Under the pieces are notes generated by a model, which saw only the letters and a list, made by a program, of their open reading frames with translations, was not told the DNA's origin and searched no databases. The translations under genes and the position numbers were made by a program. Below are positions 53,235 through 62,199 of a stretch of DNA of 64,000 bases, piece by piece (the first letter of the stretch is position 1; the number at the start of each line of letters is the position of its first letter). Location: the NCBI GenBank assembly GCA_900321005.1, contig ONUF01000009.1, positions 47,823 through 111,822 of the forward strand. The letters run 5' to 3'. This stretch comes from an uncultured Bacteroidales bacterium (GTDB lineage: Bacteria; Bacteroidota; Bacteroidia; Bacteroidales; Paludibacteraceae).

Positions 53235-53270
53235 ACGCAGTTCGCTGCACTAAACGTGCCTTGGGCACTA
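53232..53270 (+). repeat. TAAAC-linked mini-hairpin repeats between nadE and murB
   Basis: TAAACGCAGTTCGCTGCAC and TAAACGTGCCTTGGGCACTA, followed by TAAACATTT and the murB ATG. Hairpins are GCAG-TTCG-CTGC and GTGCC-TTG-GGCAC. The first TAA is the nadE stop. Confidence 0.8.
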
Positions 53271-53279
53271 TAAACATTT

Positions 53280-54203
53280 ATGAATATAAATATAAACTAT
53301 CCAATACCCAATACCTTCGGCATCGACGCCAAGGCGCGGTTGTTCATCGAGTACTACTCGCTGGATGAGTTGCGGCAGGTGCTGAAGGAGCATAAAGGCG
53401 AACAAATCCTGCATATCGGGCAGGGTTCTAACTTGCTCTTTACCAAGGACTTCGACGGTGTTATCCTGCATTCCGGCATGGCGCGGGCGAAGTTCCTCGA
53501 CGACGAGACGGTAGAGGCGCAGAATGGCCTGAGGCTCGACGATCTCATTGCCCAACTGACGGACATGCAGTATTGCGGCATGGAGAAACTGAGTCTCATC
53601 CCGGGCGAAGTGGGTGCGTCGGCGGTGCAAAATGTCGGCGCGTACGGCTGTGAGGCCAAAGACGTGATAGAGCGCGTCTATACACTCGAGGTCGAGACTC
53701 TCGAAGAGCGCGTGTTTACCAATGCCGAATGCAAGTTCGGCTACCGCGACAGCGCCTTCAAGCATGAACTGAAAGGCAAGTATATCGTTACATCGGTCGT
53801 TTATAAAGTGAAGCCGGGCGATGCGACCAATACCCGTGAAGAGATCATAGAGACCCGTAATGGCAAGCTTCCGAAAGTAGGCGAAGTCGGTTCGGCGGGT
53901 TCGTTCTTCATGAATCCCTTTGTGCCGGAAGAGCAAGCGAACGAACTGCTCAAGCAATACCCGGACATGCCGCATTTTGAGACACCGCAAGGCGTGAAGA
54001 TTCCCGCCGCATGGCTTATCGAGCAATGCGGATGGAAAGGCAAGACGCTCGGCGGCGCGCAGGTATGGCCCAAACAACCGCTGGTCATCGTCAACGCCAA
54101 CCACGCTACCGCACAAGATATCATCGACCTCGCAGTTGCCGTCAGCGCGAGCGTCAAAGAGAAATTCGGCATATGTATTTCGCCAGAGGTGAACTACATA
54201 TAA
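53280..54203 (+). CDS. murB: UDP-N-acetylenolpyruvoylglucosamine reductase, compact form
   Basis: A 307-residue FAD enzyme of peptidoglycan precursor synthesis. FAD-binding HIGQGSNLLF and SLIPGEVGASAVQNVGAYG, then FGYRDSAFK, the catalytic Ser in GSAGSFFMNP, and the Glu in ISPEVNYI. Between VVYKVKPGDATN and TREEIIETRNGKLP about 25 residues present in typical Bacteroides MurB are missing; the catalytic residues all remain, so the enzyme may be active. It lies directly upstream of murA, from which only a 7-nt repeat separates it. Confidence 0.92.
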   Translation: MNININYPIPNTFGIDAKARLFIEYYSLDELRQVLKEHKGEQILHIGQGSNLLFTKDFDGVILHSGMARAKFLDDETVEAQNGLRLDDLIAQLTDMQYCGMEKLSLIPGEVGASAVQNVGAYGCEAKDVIERVYTLEVETLEERVFTNAECKFGYRDSAFKHELKGKYIVTSVVYKVKPGDATNTREEIIETRNGKLPKVGEVGSAGSFFMNPFVPEEQANELLKQYPDMPHFETPQGVKIPAAWLIEQCGWKGKTLGGAQVWPKQPLVIVNANHATAQDIIDLAVAVSASVKEKFGICISPEVNYI

Positions 54204-54231
54204 ACATTACACATTAAACATTCCACAATAT
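54204..54231 (+). repeat. 7-nt tandem repeat that is exactly the murB-murA gap
   Basis: ACATTAC, ACATTAA, ACATTCC, ACAATAT: 28 nt from the base after the murB stop to the base before the murA ATG. Confidence 0.9.
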
Positions 54232-55539
54232 ATGGCTACATTTGTAATCGAAGGAGGACATAAACTGCATGGTTCCATCACCCCGCAAGGCGCGAAGAAC
54301 GAAGCGCTGCAGGTGCTTTGCGCCGTGTTGCTCACCAAGGAAACGGTAGTCATCAACAACCTGCCTGACATCCTTGATGTCAATAACCTCATCGACCTCA
54401 TCGCTTCGATGGGCGTGACGGTGGAGAAACTCGCGAAAGGCAAGTACGCCTTCACGGCCCGTAACCTCGACACAGCTTATCTGCGCAGCGCGGATTTCCT
54501 CAAGAAATGCAATAAACTGCGCGGCTCGGTCATGTTTATTGGTCCGTTGTTGGCACGTCTGGGCGAGGTGACTTACGCCAAACCCGGCGGAGACAAGATC
54601 GGCCGTCGCCGTCTTGACACGCATTTCCAGGGAATGGTGAACCTCGGTGCGAGCTTTGAGTACGACCATGACTTGCTCGCTTATCGTTTTGAAGGAAAGC
54701 ACCTCAAAGGCAGTTACATGTTGCTCGACGAAGCATCTGTGACCGGAACGGCGAATATCATCATGGCGTCTGTGCTCGCCGAAGGCACGACGACGATCTA
54801 TAACGCAGCCTGCGAACCGTACTTGCAGCAACTATGCAAACTCCTCAACGCCATGGGAGCGAAGATCAGCGGAGTAGGGTCTAACCTCCTGACGATAGAA
54901 GGTGTGAAAGAACTGCACGGCGCGCAACACACGCTCCTGCCGGATATGATTGAAGTGGGTTCGTTCATCGGCATGGCGGCTATCACAGGTTCGGAACTGC
55001 GTATCCGAAATGTCGGCTATCGCGACCTCGGCATCATCCCCGATGCCTTCCGCCGGCTTGGTATCCGCATTGACGTGGACGGCGATGATATCATCATCCC
55101 TGCCCAGGAACACTACCAGATAGAGTCTTTCCTCGACGGCTCCATCCTCACGGTAGCAGACGCACCGTGGCCGGGTCTCACGCCGGACTTGCTCTCCGTA
55201 TTACTGGTTGTTGCCACCCAAGCGAAAGGAACGGTTCTTATCCACCAGAAGATGTTTGAGTCGCGTCTGTTCTTCGTGGACAAACTGATTGACATGGGTG
55301 CGCAAATCATCCTCTGCGACCCGCATAGAGCGGTTGTTGTCGGCCATGACCATCAGCGACAGCTCAAACCCAATAACATGACCAGTCCTGACATCCGTGC
55401 GGGTATCGCCATGCTTATCGCTGCCATGAGTGCCGAAGGTACCAGTAAGATCGACCATATCGATCAGATTGACCGTGGCTACGAAGACATCGAGCATCGT
55501 CTCAACGCCATCGGCGCTAAGATTCGACGCGAAGAATAA
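54232..55539 (+). CDS. murA: UDP-N-acetylglucosamine 1-carboxyvinyltransferase with Asp in place of the catalytic Cys
   Basis: A 435-residue MurA, first committed step of peptidoglycan synthesis. It has GAKNEALQVL (K22, N23), the active loop YAKPGGDKIGRRRLDTHF, and SFIGMAAITGSELRI. The position of the fosfomycin-target Cys (C115 in E. coli) is Asp121. Asp at this position is known to give fosfomycin insensitivity in Mycobacterium and Chlamydia MurA; the same is expected here. The gene ends at a bidirectional terminator. Confidence 0.95.
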   Translation: MATFVIEGGHKLHGSITPQGAKNEALQVLCAVLLTKETVVINNLPDILDVNNLIDLIASMGVTVEKLAKGKYAFTARNLDTAYLRSADFLKKCNKLRGSVMFIGPLLARLGEVTYAKPGGDKIGRRRLDTHFQGMVNLGASFEYDHDLLAYRFEGKHLKGSYMLLDEASVTGTANIIMASVLAEGTTTIYNAACEPYLQQLCKLLNAMGAKISGVGSNLLTIEGVKELHGAQHTLLPDMIEVGSFIGMAAITGSELRIRNVGYRDLGIIPDAFRRLGIRIDVDGDDIIIPAQEHYQIESFLDGSILTVADAPWPGLTPDLLSVLLVVATQAKGTVLIHQKMFESRLFFVDKLIDMGAQIILCDPHRAVVVGHDHQRQLKPNNMTSPDIRAGIAMLIAAMSAEGTSKIDHIDQIDRGYEDIEHRLNAIGAKIRREE

Positions 55540-55570
55540 AAAAAGCGGGGCTTCATGCTCCGCTTTTTTT
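55540..55570. terminator. Bidirectional intrinsic terminator between murA and the acyl-CoA synthetase gene
   Basis: AGCGGGG-CTTCATG-CTCCGCT flanked by an A run on the left and TTTTTTT on the right. It serves the convergent genes on both strands. Confidence 0.9.
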
Positions 55571-55585
55571 GTGCGCGTTCGCGCA

Positions 55586-57238
55586 TCACTTATACAAGAA
55601 TCGCTTGATGGATTTCTTCGGGGTGTGCTCGAAGGGTTTGTCCTGCACCTCGATATTCGATACCTTGCTGTAGGACGGAATGAGGTGGTTGAGTTTCTCG
55701 AGATTCTCCTTCATGATCTTCTGTACCTCCTCCAGCGTCATTCGCTTCGTCAGCGTCTCGTCCGGGAAGACCAGCGCAACGAGTTTGCCCTCGCGCTCTA
55801 CGATCAGGGACTCACCGACAGCCTCTTGGTTGTTCAGTTTGTCCTCAATCTCTTCGGGGTAGATATTCTGTCCCGACGCACCGAGGAACATGGTCTTACA
55901 GCGTCCCTTGATGTAGATATTCTTCTTGCGGTCGAGACGTCCGAGGTCGCCCGTACGCATCCATCCGTCTTCCGTAAAGGCTGCGTTCGTAGCCTCCGGG
56001 TTCTTGTAGTAGCCGAGCATGACATTCTCGCCTTTGACGAGTATTTCGCCTATTCCTGCTGCGTTGGGTTGGTCTATCTTGACTTCCATGTTCATCACCG
56101 GAACACCTCCTGTACGGGCCTTGAAGTACCTCGGTGGGTTACCTCCGATAAGCGGCCCGCATTCCGTCATGCCGTAGCCGATAGAGAGGGGGAAATGGAT
56201 ATCCATGAGACATTTCTCCACGATGGGGTTCATCGCCGCACCGCCGCAGATGAAATACCGCAACTTGCCGCCGAAAGCATTTCGCAGACCTTTCTTGACA
56301 CGGCTCTTGAGAATCGTGCTGATGATCGGCGTGTGCCAGAACATGCGAATAATCCGTTTGCTGAGCAGCGGGTCGAGGTTCTTTTTGTAGATTTTCTCTA
56401 TCACGAGCGGCACGGTAACCACCAAGTACGGCTGCACATCGCTTAGCGCTTTGAGCAGAATAGACGGCGTCGGGCTCTTGGTCAGGAAATAGATATGCGT
56501 GCCGCTGCAAAGCGGGTAGAGCAGTTCACATACTTGACCGAACATGTGAGCCAGAGGCAACATGGATACGAGACGTTGACCCGGATCTACGGGCAGCATT
56601 TTCATGCCCACCTCGATATTATTGCTTATCGAACGTCCATTGAGCATGACGCCCTTTGGACTGCCGGTCGAGCCGGAAGTGTAGTTAATGAGCGCGAGGT
56701 TGTTCTCGTCTGCCGAAAAATGAATGTCTTCGGGTTTGATGCCATGCGGATACTTCGCCTTGAAAGCCGCGTCCCAATTGGCCTTGAAAGCCTCATCGCT
56801 GATGTCCTTCAAGTCCTTACCCCGGTACAACACGCGCCAGTCTTCCAGCGAAAGAGCAGCCTTGAGGCGTTTAGGCAGCGTCTGGTTTTGCAACTCTTTC
56901 CATACATACGGACCAACGAACAGCAGGTCACTGTCGGAATGGTCAAGCAGGTGCGCAATGTCCACTGCCGTGAAATCCTGCAGGATAGACACGCACACTC
57001 CTTCGTACGCTGCTATAGCGAGGTACGCAACCGCCCAGTTGGCGCAGTTACGGCCTGCCAGAGCGACCTTATCGCCGCGTTTCAGACCTAATTGCTCAAA
57101 GAGCGCATGAAGGCGAAGCATCTCGGCGGCCAGTTCCCCAAAGGTGTACTCGTGTTCCTCGCCATAATCCGTCAATGCCGCATCATTCCATTGATGCGAC
57201 ATGACGTCGGTGAGGTAATGTAGATAATGTTTCTGCAT
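55586..57238 (-). CDS. Long-chain acyl-CoA synthetase-like AMP-binding enzyme (copy B)
   Basis: A 550-residue adenylate-forming enzyme, most like long-chain fatty acid CoA ligases: activates a carboxylate with ATP and transfers it to CoA. It has the P-loop-like LINYTSGSTGSPKGVML, SIGYGMTECGPLIGG, DGWMRTGDLGRLD and the C-terminal KSIKRFLYK lysine. It is a tandem paralogue of the next gene, 2 bp apart, with the same ending K(R/K)SIKRFLY; the middle (substrate) part differs more. Confidence 0.88.
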   Translation of the reverse strand: MQKHYLHYLTDVMSHQWNDAALTDYGEEHEYTFGELAAEMLRLHALFEQLGLKRGDKVALAGRNCANWAVAYLAIAAYEGVCVSILQDFTAVDIAHLLDHSDSDLLFVGPYVWKELQNQTLPKRLKAALSLEDWRVLYRGKDLKDISDEAFKANWDAAFKAKYPHGIKPEDIHFSADENNLALINYTSGSTGSPKGVMLNGRSISNNIEVGMKMLPVDPGQRLVSMLPLAHMFGQVCELLYPLCSGTHIYFLTKSPTPSILLKALSDVQPYLVVTVPLVIEKIYKKNLDPLLSKRIIRMFWHTPIISTILKSRVKKGLRNAFGGKLRYFICGGAAMNPIVEKCLMDIHFPLSIGYGMTECGPLIGGNPPRYFKARTGGVPVMNMEVKIDQPNAAGIGEILVKGENVMLGYYKNPEATNAAFTEDGWMRTGDLGRLDRKKNIYIKGRCKTMFLGASGQNIYPEEIEDKLNNQEAVGESLIVEREGKLVALVFPDETLTKRMTLEEVQKIMKENLEKLNHLIPSYSKVSNIEVQDKPFEHTPKKSIKRFLYK

Positions 57239-57240
57239 TC

Positions 57241-58881
57241 TTATTGGTATAAAAAGCGTTTAATCGAGCGTTTCGGTGTCTTCTCGAATTCTTGTGCTAC
57301 GAGTTCAATACTGCTGATCTGGCTGTAATTCGGAAGGCTCTTGTTCACCGCCACGCGGTTCTCTTCCATGAGCTGCGTCAGCGTCTTGGCGCTCATCATC
57401 TCTGCAGAAGGATCCGGGAAGACGAGGGCTACCAACTTATGGTCGCGATTGACGACGATGGACTCTACCACACCTGGCATCGAGTTGAGTTTGTCCTCCA
57501 ACTCCTCGGGGTAGATATTCTGTCCCGACGCACCGAGAATCATGTTCTTCGAACGTCCGTGGATGTAGATGTTTCCTTCTTTGTCGAGTACGCCGAGGTC
57601 ACCCGTGCGCATCCATCCGTCTTCGGTGAAGACGGCTTTCGTCGCCTCTTCGTTCTTATAATAACCCTTCATCACGTTGATACCCTTTACCTGGATCTCG
57701 CCGTCTTTGGAGGTCGGGTCTTCGGAATCGATACGAACGCGGCATTGCGGCAGTTCCTTTCCGCAGCTGTGGAAGGCATATCTGAACCAGTCTTCGTAGC
57801 TGATCAGCGGACCGCACTCGGTCATGCCGTAGCCTACGCAGTATTGGTAATTGATGTCATGCAGTACTTGCTCTACTTCGCCGTTAAGCGCAGCGCCGCC
57901 AATGATGAGGTAACGCAGCTTGCCGCCGAAAGTCTTGTCCAAGCCTTCTTTGACTTTGCCGCGGATGATATTCTTGAGTATCGGCGTCTTCCACATAATC
58001 TTTGCCGCCGGGCTGCTGATCTTTGGCAGCACACCTTTCTTGATGATTTTCTCCACTACCAGCGGCACGGTGAGAATCATGAACGGCTTCACTTGTGCGA
58101 AAGCTTTCATGAGTACTGTCGGAGTCGGAGCCTGGGTCAGGAAAAAGACTTCGGCGCCGTCGCATACCTGGTAGAGGAACTCGAACATCAGTCCGAACAT
58201 GTGCGCAATAGGCAGCATGGAGAGAACAGTATCGCCCGGTTTGTGCGGAATACGCTGGCATGCGAACTCAACGTTGCCGCTCAGGTTCAAGTGTGTCAGC
58301 ATTACGCCTTTCGGGTTTCCTGTCGAACCTGAGGTGTAATTGATAACGGCTACATCGTCCATATTGTCCGTCGGGTAATGTACGTCATCGCGCGTTACGC
58401 CATTCGGGAACGCTTTCTCGAAAGCGGCGTCTGCGCCTTCGAATTTCTTACGGAAAGCAGCGTCTGCCTCCACGATCGACATGTCGTCCATGAAGATGGT
58501 CGCTTTCAGACCTTTCATTTGCTTCGGGTCAATCTTCTTCAGCACGTTCGGTCCTACATAGAGCAGGATAGCCTCCGAGTGATCTACCAGCGAGTAGATG
58601 CCGTCTGCTGTGAAGTCCGGCAGGATGGATACCACGATTGCTTTGTAGCTCTCTGCTGCGAGGAAGAGCAATCCCCAGTTGGCGCAGTTACGACCGCAAA
58701 GTGCAATCTTGTCGCCTTCTTTGATGCCTAACTCACGCCAGGTGACATGCAACTTCTCAATCGCAGCAGCCAGTTCTGCATACGTGTACTTGTGCTCGCC
58801 GTCGATATCCTGCATTGCCAGGCGATCCCAATGTGAATGAATTGTTTCCTGTAAATAGGATAAGTAATGTTTTGTTGCCAT
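57241..58881 (-). CDS. Long-chain acyl-CoA synthetase-like AMP-binding enzyme (copy A)
   Basis: A 546-residue paralogue of the downstream gene. Motifs VINYTSGSTGNPKGVML, CVGYGMTECGPLISY, DGWMRTGDLGVLDKEG and TPKRSIKRFLYQ. The two share the start pattern (KHYLxYL) and most core motifs, so they arose by duplication. With the patatin-like lipase upstream, a fatty acid salvage and activation route is likely. Confidence 0.88.
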   Translation of the reverse strand: MATKHYLSYLQETIHSHWDRLAMQDIDGEHKYTYAELAAAIEKLHVTWRELGIKEGDKIALCGRNCANWGLLFLAAESYKAIVVSILPDFTADGIYSLVDHSEAILLYVGPNVLKKIDPKQMKGLKATIFMDDMSIVEADAAFRKKFEGADAAFEKAFPNGVTRDDVHYPTDNMDDVAVINYTSGSTGNPKGVMLTHLNLSGNVEFACQRIPHKPGDTVLSMLPIAHMFGLMFEFLYQVCDGAEVFFLTQAPTPTVLMKAFAQVKPFMILTVPLVVEKIIKKGVLPKISSPAAKIMWKTPILKNIIRGKVKEGLDKTFGGKLRYLIIGGAALNGEVEQVLHDINYQYCVGYGMTECGPLISYEDWFRYAFHSCGKELPQCRVRIDSEDPTSKDGEIQVKGINVMKGYYKNEEATKAVFTEDGWMRTGDLGVLDKEGNIYIHGRSKNMILGASGQNIYPEELEDKLNSMPGVVESIVVNRDHKLVALVFPDPSAEMMSAKTLTQLMEENRVAVNKSLPNYSQISSIELVAQEFEKTPKRSIKRFLYQ

Positions 58882-58914
58882 TTTGTATAATCTGTACTTT
58901 TAAAATCTATATAT

Positions 58915-59844
58915 TCATTTTTTGTTCTCGTACTTATCCAAAGCCTCGTTCATGATCTTCTTGCCGTCGGCAATGATCTGTTCGGCTTTGTCGAAGTCGA
59001 AGGTGTTATAGGCGTACTGTCGCATCACGGCGTGTACGTCGGGTGGGGTGAGACGCAGCGAGAGAAGGGTGTTCTGCTGGATCTGGATGTCGCTCATGCG
59101 GTCGAGCAGCGAGACGAAACTGACCTTGCGGCCCAAGTCCCTGGCGCGTTGCTCCAATATATTGTCCACGCGCTTGCCTAACGAGCGTAACTGTTGCTCC
59201 CAGGATTTAGGCACAGGAATGCCGCTCTTCTTTACTTCCGCCAGTTTGCCTTCCACGTCAATCGGTTCATACACCTCTTCTATCGGCATGCTGTCCTTGC
59301 CGCTGATGTCGGCCGCCACGAGGATATCTCCGGGCGTGCGCTCTATCACATGCAGCGGCAGCGGGTTCAGAATACCGCCGTCTATGAGCAGGCGTTTGCC
59401 TATCTGCACGGGTTTGAAGAACAGCGGAATACTGATCGACGCACGTACAGCCTCAAAGAGGCTTCCTTTGCGGAATACCACTTCGTCCGAATGAATCATA
59501 TCGGTCGCGACGATCGTGCAGGGGATGTTCAATTGCTCTATCGGTCGGTCCGGCACTACTTTTTCCAACTCCTTGATGATGCGTTCTCCTTTGACAAGCG
59601 AGTTCCCGCTAAGCAGGTTGATATCCATCATGCGGAGTATTAGCTGCTTGTCAACGCTTAAGAACCAGTCTTTAGCCTCTTTGAGTTGCCCCGCGGCGTA
59701 CATGCCGGCGATGATCGAACCCATCGAACAGCCGGCTATACTCGTGATGGTATAACCCCGTTCCTCGAGAGCCTCTATCGCACCGATATGCGCTAATCCG
59801 CGCGCACCGCCCGATCCCAAAACCAACGCTACATTCTTTGACAT
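58915..59844 (-). CDS. Patatin-like phospholipase
   Basis: A 309-residue cytosolic or membrane-associated serine hydrolase. Oxyanion loop LGSGGARGLAHIG, nucleophile in GCSMGS (S40), dyad Asp in LLIDGGILNPLP. It resembles the RssA/YlbK group. It precedes the two acyl-CoA synthetase genes by 33 bp, so released fatty acids could be activated by them (inference). Its start follows a pure 7-nt repeat. Confidence 0.88.
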   Translation of the reverse strand: MSKNVALVLGSGGARGLAHIGAIEALEERGYTITSIAGCSMGSIIAGMYAAGQLKEAKDWFLSVDKQLILRMMDINLLSGNSLVKGERIIKELEKVVPDRPIEQLNIPCTIVATDMIHSDEVVFRKGSLFEAVRASISIPLFFKPVQIGKRLLIDGGILNPLPLHVIERTPGDILVAADISGKDSMPIEEVYEPIDVEGKLAEVKKSGIPVPKSWEQQLRSLGKRVDNILEQRARDLGRKVSFVSLLDRMSDIQIQQNTLLSLRLTPPDVHAVMRQYAYNTFDFDKAEQIIADGKKIMNEALDKYENKK

Positions 59845-59846
59845 TT

Positions 59847-59902
59847 AATCAACAATCATCAATCATCAATCATCAATCATCAATCAACAATCAACAATCA
59901 TA
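59847..59902 (-). repeat. 7-nt tandem repeat AATCATC/AATCAAC x8
   Basis: The longest in the window: eight units fill the gcvT-patatin gap and include the gcvT stop (59898-59900). Confidence 0.95.
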
Positions 59903-60998
59903 CCTGCTTCGCCGGGACGAGTTTCTCTCGTATCCGGACGAAGATGATCTCGCCTTTCTTCGCGAACTCGGTCTTCACATAGCCCATGCCGATGCCGACT
60001 TTCGTGTTCGGCAGCATGATGCCGGAGGTCACATTACCGATCGTGTTGCCCGCTTCGTCGCATATCTCATAGCCGTTACGCGGGATCGCGCGCTCCAAAC
60101 ACTCGAAATGCACCAGTTTGCGCTTCACGCCTTCCGCTTTCTGCTTGCGCAGGAAATCGCGGTCGATGAAGTCCTTGGCATCAAGTTTCGTGATCCAACC
60201 CAGACCGGCCTCGAGCGGCGAAGTGGTATCGTCGATATCGTGTCCGTACAGGCAATACCATTTCTCCAGACGCAAGCTGTCGCGAGCACCCAGACCTATC
60301 GGTGCGAGGCCGAACGGTTTGCCTACTTCGAACAGCGCATCCCATATCTGTTTGCCTTTGTCTGCCGGGAAATAGAGTTCAAAACCTCCTGCGCCGGTGT
60401 AGCCCGTGTTGCTGAGAATAACACCCGGCACGCCCGCAAAACTCCATTCGCGGAATGCATAGTAGTCAATCGACTTCAAATCGGCGTCGGTCAGCAGTTG
60501 CAGCAACTCGACCGCTTTCGGTCCCTGAACCGCCAATTGACCATAACGCTCAGAAGCATTCTCGAGTTTGAGGTCTCCCCAGTCGCTCCGCATGGAAGGC
60601 TCGCCTCCGGATGCTATCCGGTTGACCCATGCCCAGTCTTTGTCGATATTGCCGGCATTGACCACCATCAGGTATTTCGTCGTCGAGTATTTATAGATGA
60701 TCAGGTCATCGACAATACCGCCTTTGCCGTTGGGCATGCAGGTGTACTGCGCCTTACCGGCGGCAATGACCGACAGGTCGTTGGTCGTGATGTATTGCAG
60801 AAAATCCAAGGCATTCTCACCTTTTACCCAGAACTCGCCCATATGGCTCACATCGAACACACCGACGCCCTCGCGAACGATCATGTGCTCTTGGTTAATA
60901 CCCGTAGGGTATTGAATCGGCATGTTAAAGCCTGCGAACTCTGCCATCTTTGCGCCTAACGCAATATGGATGTCTGTAAACGGAGTTGTTTTTAACAT
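59898..60998 (-). CDS. gcvT: Aminomethyltransferase (glycine cleavage T protein)
   Basis: A 366-residue T protein transferring the aminomethyl carbon to tetrahydrofolate. It has [47 protein letters not shown] and the C-terminal barrel [19 protein letters not shown]. Complete. It follows pepT with one base between, an order also usual in Bacteroides. The other glycine cleavage genes are not in the window. Confidence 0.95.
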   Translation of the reverse strand: MLKTTPFTDIHIALGAKMAEFAGFNMPIQYPTGINQEHMIVREGVGVFDVSHMGEFWVKGENALDFLQYITTNDLSVIAAGKAQYTCMPNGKGGIVDDLIIYKYSTTKYLMVVNAGNIDKDWAWVNRIASGGEPSMRSDWGDLKLENASERYGQLAVQGPKAVELLQLLTDADLKSIDYYAFREWSFAGVPGVILSNTGYTGAGGFELYFPADKGKQIWDALFEVGKPFGLAPIGLGARDSLRLEKWYCLYGHDIDDTTSPLEAGLGWITKLDAKDFIDRDFLRKQKAEGVKRKLVHFECLERAIPRNGYEICDEAGNTIGNVTSGIMLPNTKVGIGMGYVKTEFAKKGEIIFVRIREKLVPAKQV

Positions 60999-60999
60999 A

Positions 61000-62175
61000 T
61001 TATTTCACTCTTTTAATGATTTCTAAAACGACATCTCTGGCCGCCTCGAGAGAGGGAACCGGCAAATACTCATAGCGGCTGTGGAAGTTCTCTCCGCCGG
61101 CGAAGATGTTCGGGCAGGGAAGTCCTTCGAAACTCAGTCTCGCGCCGTCTGTGCCGCCGCGAATCGGTTTCACGTTCGGCGTTACGCCTACGGCCGTCAT
61201 GGCTTCTTTGGCGAGATCCACGATATGCATCACGGGTTCGATCTTCTCGCGCATGTTATAGTACTGATCGCGTATCTCGATTTCCACCGTGCCTTCTCCG
61301 AACTCGCGGTTGACCTTGCGCACGAGGTGCTCCAATTCACGTTTGCGGCTCTCGAAGCGCGCGCGGTCATGGTCGCGGATGATGTAACTGAGCGTCGTCT
61401 CTTCCACCGTGCCGTTCATGCCGACCAGGTGATAGAACCCCTCGTATCCTTGCGTATGCTCCGGTGTCTCCCAGCGCGGCAACATCACCGCCAACTGGTA
61501 CGCGATGCGCATCGAGTTGACCATCTTGTGGTAGCCGTAGCCCGGGTGGACATTCAGTCCGTGGATCTTGATCTTACATGCCGCGGCGTTGAAGTTCTCA
61601 AACTCCAACTCACCGATAGCGCCGCCGTCCATCGTATAGGCGAAGTCTGCGCCGAAAGCTTTCACATCGAAATGGTCAGCGCCCTGACCGATCTCTTCGT
61701 CGGGCGTAAAACCGATGCGCACTTTGCCGTGCTCGATCTCCGGGTGTTGAATCAGGTACTCGCACGCCGTCACGATCTCCGCGATGCCGGCTTTGTCGTC
61801 TGCGCCGAGCAGAGTCGTCGTGTCCGTCACGATGACGTCCTGACCCGCATAACGCTTGTCGATGTACTCGCGCTCTTCGGCCTTTACGATCGATGCCTTC
61901 ACATGTCTTCCGCTCGCGTCCGGCGAGGTATCCATGTGGGCAATGAAACCTACGACGGGCTGATTACTGATCACTGACGGCTGATTACTTTCTAAGGTTG
62001 CCATGACATACCCGTTTTGGTCCAGCGTCACCTCTTTCAGACCGATCGCTTTCAGTTCGTCGGCCAGGTAGCGTGCAAACTCCAACTGTCCGGGCGTGGA
62101 TGGTGTCATGCCGGTGTTCTCATCGCTCGTCGTGCAGAAAGAGACGTATTTTAAGAATCGTTCTACGATATCCAT
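61000..62175 (-). CDS. pepT: Peptidase T (tripeptide aminopeptidase)
   Basis: A 391-residue M20 zinc peptidase releasing the N-terminal residue of tripeptides. Metal and catalytic residues lie in [41 protein letters not shown] and [14 protein letters not shown]. Dimerisation domain includes [17 protein letters not shown] 7-nt repeat at 61960-61987 encodes [11 protein letters not shown] in a surface loop just before the first metal ligand, where homologues have a short variable stretch. Confidence 0.95.
   Translation of the reverse strand: MDIVERFLKYVSFCTTSDENTGMTPSTPGQLEFARYLADELKAIGLKEVTLDQNGYVMATLESNQPSVISNQPVVGFIAHMDTSPDASGRHVKASIVKAEEREYIDKRYAGQDVIVTDTTTLLGADDKAGIAEIVTACEYLIQHPEIEHGKVRIGFTPDEEIGQGADHFDVKAFGADFAYTMDGGAIGELEFENFNAAACKIKIHGLNVHPGYGYHKMVNSMRIAYQLAVMLPRWETPEHTQGYEGFYHLVGMNGTVEETTLSYIIRDHDRARFESRKRELEHLVRKVNREFGEGTVEIEIRDQYYNMREKIEPVMHIVDLAKEAMTAVGVTPNVKPIRGGTDGARLSFEGLPCPNIFAGGENFHSRYEYLPVPSLEAARDVVLEIIKRVK
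61960..61987 (-). repeat. In-frame 7-nt tandem repeat in pepT
   Basis: CTGATTA, CTGATCA, CTGACGG, CTGATTA, coding [11 protein letters not shown]. The unit is the same as in the guaD-lplA gap (rotated by one base) and close to 62617-62644. Confidence 0.9.
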
Positions 62176-62199
62176 CTAGGATAAAATTTATCTATGTTT

